Assembly: GCA_024742755.1 (NCBI GenBank)
Contig: JANSXW010000045.1
Span: 1 to 42,743, forward strand
Direction of reading: 5' to 3'
Length of the DNA stretch: 42,743 nucleotides
DNA from: a bacterium
GTDB lineage: Bacteria > Bacteroidota > Bacteroidia > Chitinophagales > Saprospiraceae
In this document: positions 15,699 to 25,064 of the stretch, one piece after another
Position numbering within the stretch: position 1 is the stretch's first letter
Layout of the letters: each line of letters opens with the position of its first letter
Notes under the pieces: generated by a model
Database searches by the model: none
Told to the model about the DNA's origin: nothing
The model's input: only the letters and a program-made list of their open reading frames with translations
Translations under genes and position numbers: made by a program

Positions 15699-17108
15699 AT
15701 GAAAGAGTTACGTATTTCACTGATCGCCCTTTCGCTTTCTGTGCTTTTTGCAACCGCTGCAGGGGCGCAGTGCGAGACCTGGAATGGTAAACCCTTTGAG
15801 GAAGAAGCAACGAATGCTCACGTACTTTACCGTGGAGTCGTTAAAGGCAAAACTGTAGCTGATCTTGAGGCACTGCCGGAAGCAGAGTTCAAGATTGCCT
15901 ATGAAAACTGGGAAAAGGCTTACAAACTGGCACCCGCAGCGGATGGTCAGCGCCCTTCTCACTTCTCCGATGGGATAGACTTGCTCAAAGTAAAATATAA
16001 AAAGACTACAGATGCAGAAGAAAAAAAGGCGATTGCCGAGCGCATCCTGAACCTATACGATCAGCAAGCCGAATGTTACGAAAACGAAGCGTTCCTGCTG
16101 GGGCGCAAAGGCTTCGATATGTTCTATATGCCGGAGTATGGCTTCCGTCAGTCTACTTATGATGTGCTGAAAGCGGCCGTTGAAAAAGGCGGTAATGACG
16201 CAGAGTACATCCTCCTGGAGCCAATGGGGCAAATCCTGGCCTATTTCTTCAAGTCCGGCAAGATTGAGCAGCCTGAAGCCCAGGAAATGTACAGCAAGCT
16301 GGAGGCAATTGCCGAGTACAACCAGGAAAACAACGATACCTACGGGGAGTACTATGCAGCTTCAAAAGCACGTATGGACAACGCCTTCAAGGAAGTGGAG
16401 GACCAGGTGTTCGACTGTGGCTACTTCAAGAAAAAACTGATGCCGCAGTATGAGGAGAATCCTACCGATCTGGAAGTCGTGAAGTACGTATACGTGAAGT
16501 TGCGTCAGCAAGGCTGTGACTCTACCGAGACCTTCATGCAGGAAATGAAGTCCAGCTACGAGCAGCTGGCTAAGGCTGTCAATGACTCGCTGGAAACGGC
16601 ACGCCGGGAGCGCAATGCCTGCTACGATGCCACACAGCTTCAGAAAGAAGGGAAGTACGATGAAGCCCTGGCCCGCTACGAGGAGTGCCTCAACTCTGAC
16701 CAGGAAATGGACGATGAGGGCAAAGCTCAGATTTACTATAGTATTGCGTCTATTAAGCTGTACCGCAAGAATAATGCCGGTGGCGCACTGTCTGCCGCCC
16801 GCAAAGCGGCAAGCCTGACCGATGGCTGGGGCCGGCCTTACCTCCTGATTGGTGACTGCTACGCCAAATTGGGCCGTAATTGCGACGACTGGACTTCTCG
16901 CCTGGCCATCCTGGCGGCTATGGAAAAGTATCGCTATGCCAAGTCTGTAGACGGTGAGGTAGCCGATGATGCCGACAAGCGCCTGAGCCAGTACTACGGT
17001 GCTATGCCGGAGAAGCAGGAAGGCTTCATGCGTAACGTTTCCGAAGGGCAGCAGGTGTCTGTGGGCTGCGGTATTGGCGAAACGGTTACCGTGCGCTTTA
17101 AGGATTAA
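15699..17108 (+). CDS. Secreted tetratricopeptide-repeat protein
   Basis: The 469-residue protein has a Sec signal peptide (cleavage near AGAQ, then CETWNGKPF). It is largely helical, with TPR-like pairs, most clearly at about residues 305-385 (YDATQLQKEGKYDEALARYE, then GKAQIYYSIASIKLYRKN, then GWGRPYLLIGDCYAKLG). Cysteines recur at intervals, which suits an oxidising periplasm. A short beta-rich C-terminal tail follows (GQQVSVGCGIGETVTVRFKD). It is the last gene of the purH-coaX operon and is followed by a strong terminator. Its job in the envelope is unknown; protein scaffolding is typical of TPRs. Confidence 0.85.
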   Translation: MKELRISLIALSLSVLFATAAGAQCETWNGKPFEEEATNAHVLYRGVVKGKTVADLEALPEAEFKIAYENWEKAYKLAPAADGQRPSHFSDGIDLLKVKYKKTTDAEEKKAIAERILNLYDQQAECYENEAFLLGRKGFDMFYMPEYGFRQSTYDVLKAAVEKGGNDAEYILLEPMGQILAYFFKSGKIEQPEAQEMYSKLEAIAEYNQENNDTYGEYYAASKARMDNAFKEVEDQVFDCGYFKKKLMPQYEENPTDLEVVKYVYVKLRQQGCDSTETFMQEMKSSYEQLAKAVNDSLETARRERNACYDATQLQKEGKYDEALARYEECLNSDQEMDDEGKAQIYYSIASIKLYRKNNAGGALSAARKAASLTDGWGRPYLLIGDCYAKLGRNCDDWTSRLAILAAMEKYRYAKSVDGEVADDADKRLSQYYGAMPEKQEGFMRNVSEGQQVSVGCGIGETVTVRFKD

Positions 17109-17141
17109 TAGGTCCTCGCAAGAATCTAAACAATAAAAATA

Positions 17142-17169
17142 GCCCGGTACGCTAAGAAGTGTGCCGGGC
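17142..17169 (+). terminator. Terminator of the purH operon
   Basis: GCCCGGTAC (17142-17150) pairs with GTGCCGGGC (17161-17169) with one G-U pair, followed by CATTTCATTT. The other strand is followed by ATTTTTATT, so it can also act on antisense transcription. Confidence 0.75.
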
Positions 17170-17324
17170 CATTTCATTTCAGCGCGAGCCTGAAAATAAG
17201 TGCTTCGCTGAAGCATTCCAAAATAGGCCCACACCCCGACAAATCAAACTTCCCCGGGTGCAATTGCTCCAAGGCTGGCGTAACTTGACATTGTTTCCAC
17301 TATGAATCTGCAAACTCAGCGCTC

Positions 17325-17450
17325 ATGTATAGAAAAACGTTCTACCCTTTTTACGCTCTCTTCCTTTTATCCAACCTGTCCGCCCAAAAACACGATTACA
17401 CTTGGGTATTAATGTCCTTGGTTTGCAATAGGAGCAAGCTCCAAACATAG
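17325..17450 (+). pseudogene. Possible 5' remnant of a secreted-protein gene
   Basis: A 41-codon ORF begins with what looks like a genuine signal peptide (MYRKTFYPFYALFLLSNLSA) followed by QKHDYTW, a start often seen in secreted Bacteroidota proteins. It then loses protein character and stops at TAG. The surrounding 440-bp gap (17109-17550) holds two terminators and small palindromes (GGAGC-AA-GCTCC near 17431-17442; AGCGATA/TATCGCT at 17463-17480), but no other gene. This may be the front end of a deleted gene or a chance ORF. Confidence 0.3.
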
Positions 17451-17494
17451 TCTTAGTCATACAGCGATAGGGTTATCGCTACCATCGTAATGCG

Positions 17495-17524
17495 AAAAAG
17501 CCGGGCACCCATCGGGCACCCGGC
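17495..17524 (-). terminator. Terminator of the repeat lipoprotein gene
   Basis: On the minus strand GCCGGG (17524-17519) pairs with CCCGGC (17505-17500), with an inner CCC/GGG stem. Five T residues follow (17499-17495). It lies 27 bp downstream of the stop codon at 17551. Confidence 0.8.
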
Positions 17525-17550
17525 TTCCCGGAATCAGTTATACGATATTC

Positions 17551-18456
17551 TTAATGGCAGTCATTCCAAAGCGCGCGCAGTTCCTCCGGGCTTTCAACAC
17601 TCACTACTGAGTCGTCTTCGGTCAGGGTCACTTCGATTGGGAAGACGAAGCCTGGGCGTTCACCTGCGGTTGGCGGGCCAGGGTTGTTCTCGCGCCAGTC
17701 CTGGAAAATCTGACGAGCCGCCTGAGGGCTATCGGCTTCAGCCGTCGTGCCATCCGGAAGTGCGATGGTCACCGGGTAGTTGATGGTGAAGCAAGGGCCA
17801 AAGTTGCCGGCCGCACAGTCCTCCCGTAGAGCCATCAGTTCTTCCTGACTGTTTACTGTGATAAGGGAGTCGTTAGCAGACAGGGTCACCTGAATCGGGA
17901 AGGCAAGGGTTGGGCGCTCGTCGCTGTTCGGGTTGTCCTGCTTCCATTGGCGTAGCAGTTGACGGAGTGCCATTGGGCCTGCAGCTTCCGCCTCTGTGCC
18001 ATCCGGGTACACCAGCGTAACCGGGAAGACCAAATCGTAGCAAGGCGTGCGGTCATGCGGGCCATTTGGGCGACAGCCCTGCACCAGTTCGCGCAGGTCC
18101 TCATCAGAGGCAATCGTCTGTACTGTGCCGTCTCTCAAGGTTACGTCAAAGGGATACGCAAACTGCGGGCGCTGAGTCGGGCGGCCATTATCCTGAATCC
18201 ATGCCCGGATCGCCTGACGGATGGCGATGCGGCTATCGACAGCAGCGGTGGTGCCATCTTCAAAAACAAGGGTAACGGGGAAGACCAGCTGGAAACAGCC
18301 GTTGCAGCCCAGGTGGCCGGCTTCTTCCATTTGCATAAAGGCTTCCTGGGTTTCGATCTCGCCGAAGCTGTCGGTCGTAGCTTCTTTATCGCAGGCTACA
18401 AAAAGGGTCGCAGCGAAAAAGAGCAGTGCGGTGATTTTCAAAATTCGGGACGTCAT
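17551..18456 (-). CDS. Lipoprotein with three tandem ~84-residue repeats
   Basis: The 301-residue protein has a lipoprotein signal ending at Cys22 (FVAC). Three repeats follow at residues 54-138, 139-221 and 222-301. Each opens with Cys and a -FPVTL---DGT-A motif (CFQLVFPVTL, CYDLVFPVTL, CFTINYPVTI). Each continues with a helix containing -A-RQ----W--- and a second beta motif (YPFDVTL, FPIQVTL, FPIEVTL), and ends with a helix -EEL-AL---C. Each repeat therefore appears to be two related half-units, with one Cys at each end that may form a disulfide. I do not recognise the family. The location is probably the envelope, outward facing. It is monocistronic with its own terminator. Confidence 0.85.
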   Translation of the reverse strand: MTSRILKITALLFFAATLFVACDKEATTDSFGEIETQEAFMQMEEAGHLGCNGCFQLVFPVTLVFEDGTTAAVDSRIAIRQAIRAWIQDNGRPTQRPQFAYPFDVTLRDGTVQTIASDEDLRELVQGCRPNGPHDRTPCYDLVFPVTLVYPDGTEAEAAGPMALRQLLRQWKQDNPNSDERPTLAFPIQVTLSANDSLITVNSQEELMALREDCAAGNFGPCFTINYPVTIALPDGTTAEADSPQAARQIFQDWRENNPGPPTAGERPGFVFPIEVTLTEDDSVVSVESPEELRALWNDCH

Positions 18457-18724
18457 AAGTTTGATGTTTGGTGATGTATTGTGATTTCTTACACACTAAT
18501 AAGGCAGCCACTCCTCCTGCTGTACTCATGTCGGCAATAATTTTTTTGATTTTTTTTGCCTCGCTCAAGGCCAGCAGGTAGGGATAAAGTAATGCTATCC
18601 TGATTCGCCCGATGTAAAAAAGTGCGGTAAGCGTGCCTGTAGGCGCGGAGTAAGTTCGCGTGCCTGATTTTACATTTCGTACCTAAGGGCACATCGGCAC
18701 AGCCAGGTAGAGTCGCTGCTTAGT

Positions 18725-18760
18725 AAAAAAACGCCCGACAGAGTCAACTCCACCGGGCGT
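18725..18760 (-). terminator. Terminator of the aspS-aldehyde dehydrogenase unit
   Basis: On the minus strand ACGCCCG (18760-18754) pairs with CGGGCGT (18737-18731), with an inner GAGT/ACTC stem, followed by a run of T (to 18725). It lies 51 bp after the dehydrogenase stop. The remainder of the 354-bp gap 18457-18810 contains two T-rich runs (18540-18560), a CCTGCTG/CAGCAGG inverted repeat and a small GC hairpin near 18630. I see no gene or promoter consensus in it. Confidence 0.85.
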
Positions 18761-18810
18761 AATTGTATGTTTAGAGCACCCCGTTCTCCTAAGGGCCGGG
18801 CGTTCCGTAA

Positions 18811-20340
18811 TTAGTCCAGGTCAAACTTAATACCCTGCGCCAACGGCACCTCCGTGCTGTAGTTAATAGTATTGGTCTGACGGCGCATGTAAGCCTTCCA
18901 GGCATCCGAGCCACTCTCGCGGCCACCGCCGGTTTCCTTTTCGCCACCGAAAGCGCCACCGATTTCCGCACCGCTTGTACCGATGTTGACGTTGGCAATT
19001 CCACAGTCAGAACCGGCATGGGAGAGGAAACGCTCCGCTTCCCGCAGATTGTTGGTCATAATGGCAGAAGACAGGCCCTGCGGCACCTCGTTGTGGTAAG
19101 CAATCGCTTCATCCATATCCTTATACTTGATGAGGTAGAGGATAGGTGCGAAGGTCTCGGTATGTACCGTTTTGTAGTCATGCTCGGCTTCCACAATGCA
19201 AGGCTTCACATAGCAGCCACTTTCGTAGCCGGGGCCTTCGAGTACACCGCCTTCCACGAGGAGTTTGCCGCCTTCTTTCTGAACTGCTTCGATCGCGGAC
19301 AGGTAGTTCTGTACGGCATCCTTGTCAATCAGCGGCCCTACGTGGTTGTTTTCATCCAGCGGGTTGCCGATGCGCAATTGGCCGTAGGCTTTGGTCATTT
19401 TCTCCTTCACCTCGTCAAAGAGGCTCTCGTGCACAATCAGGCGGCGGGTAGAGGTGCAACGCTGCCCGGCCGTGCCTACCGCACCGAAGAGGGCACCGGT
19501 GAGGACGACGTTCGTATCAGCGCTTGGCGTCACGATGATGGCGTTATTGCCACCCAGCTCCAGAATGGTTTTGCCCAGACGGCCACCCACTTCTGCGGCT
19601 ACAATTTTACCCATACGGGTGCTGCCGGTCGCAGAAACGAGGGGTACGCGGTGGTCTTTGGTCATGAACTCGCCTACCTTATAGTCGCCATTGATGATGC
19701 AGCTTACACCTTCGGGGACGTTGTTCTCCTTCAGCACGTCGCGCAGCAGGTTTTGGCAGGCTACGGAGCAGAGGGGCGACTTTTCAGACGCTTTCCAAAC
19801 CGTCACATCACCACAGATGAGCGCGATCATGGAGTTCCAGGACCATACCGCTACCGGGAAGTTGAAGGCTGAGATAATGCCTACAATGCCCAGCGGATGG
19901 TACTGCTCGTACATGCGGTGGCTTGGGCGCTCGGAGTGCATCGTCAGGCCGTACAGCTGACGGGACTGCCCCACGGCAAAGTCACAGATGTCGATCATCT
20001 CCTGTACTTCGCCCCAGCCTTCCTGCAGGCTTTTGCCCATTTCGTAGGAAACAAGGCGGCCGAGTGCGTCCTTATGCTCGCGCAGCTTCAGCCCATACTG
20101 CCGTACCACCTCGCCCCGGGCCGGAGCAGGTATCATACGCCAGGTTTTGAAAGCTTCCTGAGCGGTAGCCATCACTTGCTCGTACTCCTCGCGGGTGGTT
20201 TGGCTCACCTTGCCGATGAGCTTGCCATCTACAGGAGAGTACGACTCGATGTACTGACCGGAGTCCATCGAGTTTTGGCCGGTGCTGGTACCGGCGTTTT
20301 CAGTATGCAGTCCAAGTTCTTGGAGGAATTTGGTATCCAT
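18811..20340 (-). CDS. ALDH7-type aldehyde dehydrogenase (probable alpha-aminoadipate semialdehyde dehydrogenase)
   Basis: The 509-residue enzyme belongs to the NAD(P)-dependent aldehyde dehydrogenases. The catalytic Cys295 lies in GTAGQRCTSTRR and the general base Glu261 in ILELGGNNAI. The C-terminal segment around GAEIGGAFGGEKETGGGRE is typical of the ALDH7A1/antiquitin group. That group oxidises alpha-aminoadipate semialdehyde (in equilibrium with piperideine-6-carboxylate) to alpha-aminoadipate in lysine catabolism, so this is the likely reaction; a broader aldehyde-detoxifying role is possible. It is cytoplasmic, with no signal peptide. It starts 20 bp after the aspS stop on the same strand, so the two probably share a transcript that ends at the terminator near 18725. 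Confidence 0.92.
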   Translation of the reverse strand: MDTKFLQELGLHTENAGTSTGQNSMDSGQYIESYSPVDGKLIGKVSQTTREEYEQVMATAQEAFKTWRMIPAPARGEVVRQYGLKLREHKDALGRLVSYEMGKSLQEGWGEVQEMIDICDFAVGQSRQLYGLTMHSERPSHRMYEQYHPLGIVGIISAFNFPVAVWSWNSMIALICGDVTVWKASEKSPLCSVACQNLLRDVLKENNVPEGVSCIINGDYKVGEFMTKDHRVPLVSATGSTRMGKIVAAEVGGRLGKTILELGGNNAIIVTPSADTNVVLTGALFGAVGTAGQRCTSTRRLIVHESLFDEVKEKMTKAYGQLRIGNPLDENNHVGPLIDKDAVQNYLSAIEAVQKEGGKLLVEGGVLEGPGYESGCYVKPCIVEAEHDYKTVHTETFAPILYLIKYKDMDEAIAYHNEVPQGLSSAIMTNNLREAERFLSHAGSDCGIANVNIGTSGAEIGGAFGGEKETGGGRESGSDAWKAYMRRQTNTINYSTEVPLAQGIKFDLD

Positions 20341-20360
20341 AGGTATAATTTGGTTTTGTC

Positions 20361-22130
20361 TTAATCTTCAATCTGCTTTTGCGCCAGGTACAACTCATCA
20401 AGCTGCTCTGTGTGCACCGGTGCGGGGGCATCGATCATCATATCGCGGCCCATATTGTTTTTTGGGAAAGCGATGAAGTCCCGGATGGAGCTCTGCCCGT
20501 TCATCACGGCGCACAGGCGGTCAAAACCAAAGGCAATACCACCGTGGGGCGGGGCACCGTATTCGAAGGCCCCCATAAGGAAGCCAAACTGTGCTTCTGC
20601 CTCTTCTTGTGTGAAGCCCAGGAGTTTGAAGTTGCGTTCCTGCAGTTTACGGTCGTGGATACGAATGGAACCGCCACCGATTTCAGACCCGTTGATGACC
20701 AGGTCGTAAGCATCGGCACGCAGGGCCTTCATTGTCTCGTGATCCCCATCTAGCATACGCGCCACATCCTCTTTCTTTGGAGAAGTAAAGGGGTGGTGCA
20801 TAGCGTAGAAGCGCTCGGTTTCCTCATCCCATTCCAGGAGCGGGAAGTCCACTACCCAAAGCGGCTTGAAGTCGCCCTCTTTCATCAGGCCGAGGCGGCG
20901 GCCCATTTCCAGGCGGAGTTCGTTGAGCTGCTTGCGGGTTTTGTCGGTTTCGCCGGCCAGGACAAGCATCAGGTCGCCGGGCTTAGCCCCCATTTTGTCT
21001 GCCCAGGCTTTGAGGTCTTCGGCGGAGAAAAACTTATCGACAGAAGATTTGAAGGTGCCATCCTCATTGTACTTGACGTAAACCAGCCCCTTCGCGCCGA
21101 TCTGCGGGCGCTGCATCCAGTTCGTAAGCTCGTCTACCTGTTTGCGGGAGTAACTGGCGCAGCCTTCAGCCACGATGCCCACGATCAGCTCGACGCTGTC
21201 AAAAACCTTGAAGCCTTTATTTTGCGCCACGTCATTCAGCTCCGTAAATTCCATGCCGAAGCGCAGGTCCGGCTTGTCCGAGCCAAAGCGGGTCATCGCC
21301 TCATCGTAGGACATGCGCGGGAATTCAGGCAGCTCGATGCCTTTCAGGGTTTTGAAAAGGTGGCGGGTCAGCCCTTCGAAGGTGTTGAGCACCTGCTCCT
21401 GGGTTACAAAAGCCATTTCGCAGTCAATCTGCGTAAACTCCGGCTGCCGGTCGGCGCGCAAGTCTTCGTCCCGGAAGCACTTCACAATCTGGAAGTACTT
21501 GTCAAAACCAGAGACCATCAGAATTTGCTTGAAAGTCTGCGGGCTCTGAGGCAGGGCATAAAACTGCCCGGGGTTCATGCGGGAAGGCACCACAAAGTCG
21601 CGTGCCCCCTCCGGCGTGCTCTTGATGAGGAAAGGCGTCTCAATTTCGAGGAAGCCCTCATCCGCCAGGTGCTTGCGGGTCTCAATAGCCAGGCGGCTGC
21701 GGAACATAATGTTTTCCTGTACCGGCCCGCGGCGCAGATCCAGGTAGCGGTACTTCATACGCAGGTCATCGCCCCCGTCGCTTTCGGCCTCAATGGTAAA
21801 GGGAGGCACCTTTGAGGCATTCAGGATGGTCAGCTCAGTGACTTCAATTTCCACTTCACCCGTTGGGATCTTATCGTTTTTGGAAGTCCGCTCCGCTACT
21901 TTGCCTTTGGCTTGCAGCACGAATTCGCGGCCCACTTCCCGGGCTTTCGCCAGCAGTTCGGGGGAGGAAATATCTTCATTGAACAGCAGCTGCGTCACGC
22001 CGTAGCGGTCGCGCAGGTCAATGAATACCATATAGCCTTTGTCGCGCACGGTTTGCGCCCACCCGCTAAGGGTCACTTCCTGGCCAACATGCGATATGCG
22101 GAGCTCTCCGCAGGTATGAGTACGGTACAT
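20361..22130 (-). CDS. aspS: Aspartyl-tRNA synthetase
   Basis: The 589-residue class IIb aminoacyl-tRNA synthetase has the full bacterial length. It has an N-terminal OB-fold anticodon domain (about 1-110), the catalytic core, a GAD insertion (about 285-415) and the C-terminal catalytic end. Motif 2 is in [16 protein letters not shown] and motif 3 in GIAFGFDRL. It charges tRNA-Asp; whether it also charges tRNA-Asn cannot be decided by eye. The start at 22130 ([10 protein letters not shown]) is the natural bacterial AspRS N-terminus. A TAnnTTTG box lies about 85 bp upstream. The ALDH7 gene follows after 20 bp. Confidence 0.97.
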   Translation of the reverse strand: MYRTHTCGELRISHVGQEVTLSGWAQTVRDKGYMVFIDLRDRYGVTQLLFNEDISSPELLAKAREVGREFVLQAKGKVAERTSKNDKIPTGEVEIEVTELTILNASKVPPFTIEAESDGGDDLRMKYRYLDLRRGPVQENIMFRSRLAIETRKHLADEGFLEIETPFLIKSTPEGARDFVVPSRMNPGQFYALPQSPQTFKQILMVSGFDKYFQIVKCFRDEDLRADRQPEFTQIDCEMAFVTQEQVLNTFEGLTRHLFKTLKGIELPEFPRMSYDEAMTRFGSDKPDLRFGMEFTELNDVAQNKGFKVFDSVELIVGIVAEGCASYSRKQVDELTNWMQRPQIGAKGLVYVKYNEDGTFKSSVDKFFSAEDLKAWADKMGAKPGDLMLVLAGETDKTRKQLNELRLEMGRRLGLMKEGDFKPLWVVDFPLLEWDEETERFYAMHHPFTSPKKEDVARMLDGDHETMKALRADAYDLVINGSEIGGGSIRIHDRKLQERNFKLLGFTQEEAEAQFGFLMGAFEYGAPPHGGIAFGFDRLCAVMNGQSSIRDFIAFPKNNMGRDMMIDAPAPVHTEQLDELYLAQKQIED

Positions 22131-22214
22131 GCGTTGTTTGTTTTGAGTTCAGGGATTCCTAAGTAATTGGACGGGAATCAAGGATGCATTTTTTTCTCCG
22201 TCGCTAAGAAGCCA

Positions 22215-22222
22215 CAAAAGTA
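22215..22222 (-). promoter_or_regulatory. -7 box candidate for aspS
   Basis: The minus strand reads TACTTTTG, an exact TAnnTTTG, 85 bp before the aspS ATG. No TTTG was found at the -33 distance. Confidence 0.45.
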
Positions 22223-22366
22223 GGGAATTTGCCGGGGCTGTCCTATTGGAAATTAGAGTATTCTGGGGTTTTTGCAGCGGCTGCCAGAAGGTGTGCGGCT
22301 AAAGGAGCCTTTGGGCGATTGCTCTAAGGACCATGTATCTGAAGTCAGAATTTTGTGAAAAAATCA

Positions 22367-22374
22367 TATATTTG
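22367..22374 (+). promoter_or_regulatory. -7 box candidate for the OmpA/PorE-like gene
   Basis: TATATTTG is an exact TAnnTTTG, 28 bp before the ATG at 22402. The nearest TTTG (22352-22355) is only 11 bp upstream, so the -33 element is not clear. Confidence 0.45.
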
Positions 22375-22401
22375 GAAAATCAATGAACAACCCCGGTAAA
22401 C

Positions 22402-25029
22402 ATGCGATATCTACCCCCCCTCCGGCCCGCAGCCCTTATTGTGCTCTGTGGCCTGATTGCTTTCCCTCTTTTCAGTCAAGTCAAAAAAGGGCGCAAGTAC
22501 GTCAAAGCGAAAGCTTACGATAAGGCAGCAGCAGCTTTTGAACAGCACCTTTCTCATGCTAAATGGGGCGCTGCTGCGCATTTGGAAATAGGTGGTCTGT
22601 TGACTTTAGAGGAGACGTTTTCCCTGCCTGCAATCCAGTCTGCGCTGAGTTATGTCCGTGCTGCTGATTCTATCTATCAGTCGCTTCCTGCCAGGAAACA
22701 GCGCAAACAGCGCAAGCTCGGCGTCAGCCCCAATACCCTCAGGCGTGCACAGTCGGATATGGTTAAAATGGCCCTGAATGCACTAAAGGAGCAAAGTGAA
22801 ATCCTGGCATACGATCAGTTCATGGATGAGGTGCCGCCCCTGTCCCGCTTCAATCAGCGCCGGGCAGAAAGTGTCCGGAGCTTTATTGTGAATGCAGAAA
22901 TGGAACGCCTTAATTCATTGTCTTACGAAGTCCTCACTGCTTTGGTCAACCGGCACGGCGACTTGCTGCGCAAAAACCACCTCGGCTTTGAAAATCGCAT
23001 CAAAGGACAGTTGCTCCGGTCTTTCCTCAAAGCCTATGAGTTGGGAGATTTGAAAAAAATGGCTGAGGACCACCCCAGCCACTGGATTGCCGCTGAGTGC
23101 CACCTCGATGCTTTCGTAGAGGCTGCCAGAGCACCCGGTATTGAGCCGTTACTCGATTTTCTGAATGATTACCCGCTTTCCATGATCAATGATTTTGCAT
23201 CAAATGCGGTGGCCAGTCAGCTGTCCGGTATTGATCAAAGCGCTTTGACGGAGGCACAGGCCGCCCGCCTTCAGGAGGTCCGTGGTTTTACCAAAGTCAA
23301 TAATCAGATGCGCTGGGGCATTGCGCCCCGTGACATAGATGAGCTCATTGAAGTCATCAACCGAGGGGCACCGGCACAGCGTACCTACGTGCTGATGCAG
23401 CGGGTAGTGGAACAGCTGCGCCGTGATAAGGAATGGGCATCCGCAATCCGCCTTATCCGCGCCTGTGGGCCTCAGTTTCCTGATGAGCGCCCGCCCGGCT
23501 GTCAGGCTAACTTTGTATACTATAGCACCAAAGAGCGCTGGGTGAAAGATGCAACGGCTATACTGAGCCGGCCTGCAGATAGCCTGCACCTTTATCCGAT
23601 TGAGGAGCTGAATACCGGCCGCAATGAGCGTTCACCGGTGATTGATGTATCCGGTGAAGTGCTGTACTATTCCAGCCCTGATGCTGAAATGGGCACTGAG
23701 ATACTGGAGTCCACCTACGACTATGAGTCTGAAAAATGGCAGCAGCCTAAAGTAGTTGCCTCCCTGTCCACTGAGCAGAATGAAGCACCATTGTCTATCA
23801 CTGCTGATGGGAATACCATGCTGCTTTTCCGGAACGGCAAGCTGTTCACCAGCCGCCGTACGCTCGAGGGCTGGAGCCCTGCTGATTCCCTAAAGAGCGA
23901 GGTGAATGCCTTTCCATGGCTGGGCCGTGCCGTGCTTTCACCGGATGGGAATGCGCTCATCTTTGCAGCCTCCAAAGAAGCTCTGGAGAACTTGTACCGC
24001 CCCTCGGATATTGATATCTTCGTTGCCTTAAGGCAAAAAGACGGGCAGTTTGGGCATCCTTTCCCCATAGGGCCTGCTATCAATACCGATGAACAGGAGC
24101 GCTCCCCCTTCCTGCATGCCGATGGGAAGACTTTCTATTTCAGCTCCAGCGGGCACGGTGGCCTCGGCGAGACCGATGTCTTTATGTGCCGCCGGCTGGA
24201 TGACACCTGGCGCAACTGGACGGAGCCTGTCAATTTGGGGAAAGAAATCAACTCCATTTACCATGACTGGGGGTACAACCTTTCTCTCAGCCCTTCAGGA
24301 GGTATTGGTTACCTGTCCTCTGATGATTTGGGGTGGAGTTACCACAGCGACCTCTACGCTACGGGCATACCGGAAGCTGCGCGGCCCCAGCGTCAGAAGA
24401 CAGTGATCGGAGCCGTGACTAGCGAATACCCCATTACGAGTGATACCAAAATCGTTATTCGGGATGCCAAATCGAACGCAGTGATTGCCGAGGTTGCTGC
24501 CCAACCTAATGGACGGTTCCAGTATGTGCTGCCGGATTCTGTGGCACAGGTAAAGTTTGAGGTGAACCGCCCTGGCATTTTCCCCAAGTCTACCGTCGCT
24601 GAACTACCCGCAGGAAAAGAGGTGGTCCGGTTAAATGACACGATGAATGTCGTAACCCTCAAAGCAATGGTACAGGAGGGCAAAGCGGCACCCATAGAAG
24701 TCTATTTCCCTACAAACGGCGCACAACTGGATTCTGCCTCCTATTTCAACCTTCAGCAATTATTCGAATTGGTGAAGGACCGAACGTGGGTACTGGAAAT
24801 ATCCGGGCATACCGATCAGGAAGGGGCGGAGCCTTACAACCTGCGGCTTTCAAAAGAGCGGGCGGAGTCAGTATCCAGCTATTTGCGGAAACTTGGACTG
24901 CCTGATCAGCGCCTCAGGCCAGTTGGGAAAGGCTCTGGCATGCCCGTGGCGAAAAACGATACGGAAGCAGGGCGGGCTAAAAACCGCCGGGTGGAGATTC
25001 GTCTGTTGCTGCCAGCTGATGAGGATTAA
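22402..25029 (+). CDS. TPR/PD40-propeller/OmpA-domain envelope protein (PorE-like)
   Basis: The 875-residue protein has a Sec signal peptide (cleavage near LFSQ) and a long helical region with TPR-like character (about 25-390). A PD40/WD40-like propeller follows (about 400-650; for example SPFLHADGKTFYFSSSGHGG), then a carboxypeptidase-regulatory-like domain (about 665-745). The C-terminal OmpA peptidoglycan-binding domain runs from about 765 to 875 (VYFPTNGAQLD, SGHTDQEGAEPYNLRLSKER, AKNRRVEI). This order of domains is that of PorE, a T9SS component that links the secretion machinery to peptidoglycan, although many paralogues share the layout. Peptidoglycan binding is well supported; the T9SS role is an inference. 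Confidence 0.9.
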   Translation: MRYLPPLRPAALIVLCGLIAFPLFSQVKKGRKYVKAKAYDKAAAAFEQHLSHAKWGAAAHLEIGGLLTLEETFSLPAIQSALSYVRAADSIYQSLPARKQRKQRKLGVSPNTLRRAQSDMVKMALNALKEQSEILAYDQFMDEVPPLSRFNQRRAESVRSFIVNAEMERLNSLSYEVLTALVNRHGDLLRKNHLGFENRIKGQLLRSFLKAYELGDLKKMAEDHPSHWIAAECHLDAFVEAARAPGIEPLLDFLNDYPLSMINDFASNAVASQLSGIDQSALTEAQAARLQEVRGFTKVNNQMRWGIAPRDIDELIEVINRGAPAQRTYVLMQRVVEQLRRDKEWASAIRLIRACGPQFPDERPPGCQANFVYYSTKERWVKDATAILSRPADSLHLYPIEELNTGRNERSPVIDVSGEVLYYSSPDAEMGTEILESTYDYESEKWQQPKVVASLSTEQNEAPLSITADGNTMLLFRNGKLFTSRRTLEGWSPADSLKSEVNAFPWLGRAVLSPDGNALIFAASKEALENLYRPSDIDIFVALRQKDGQFGHPFPIGPAINTDEQERSPFLHADGKTFYFSSSGHGGLGETDVFMCRRLDDTWRNWTEPVNLGKEINSIYHDWGYNLSLSPSGGIGYLSSDDLGWSYHSDLYATGIPEAARPQRQKTVIGAVTSEYPITSDTKIVIRDAKSNAVIAEVAAQPNGRFQYVLPDSVAQVKFEVNRPGIFPKSTVAELPAGKEVVRLNDTMNVVTLKAMVQEGKAAPIEVYFPTNGAQLDSASYFNLQQLFELVKDRTWVLEISGHTDQEGAEPYNLRLSKERAESVSSYLRKLGLPDQRLRPVGKGSGMPVAKNDTEAGRAKNRRVEIRLLLPADED

Positions 25030-25045
25030 TTTAACGGACGGAGAG

Positions 25046-25064
25046 CGGGGGATTACTTCCCCCG
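25046..25064. terminator. GC hairpin overlapping the 3' end of the 25053 gene
   Basis: CGGGGGA (25046-25052) and TCCCCCG (25058-25064) pair around TTACT. The loop contains the stop codon of the minus-strand gene. It lies in the 23-bp gap between convergent genes and may serve both, although no long U-tract follows. Confidence 0.5.

Noticed and set aside
20793..21815. 340-codon plus-strand ORF
   Set aside because: Antisense to aspS; shadow frame.
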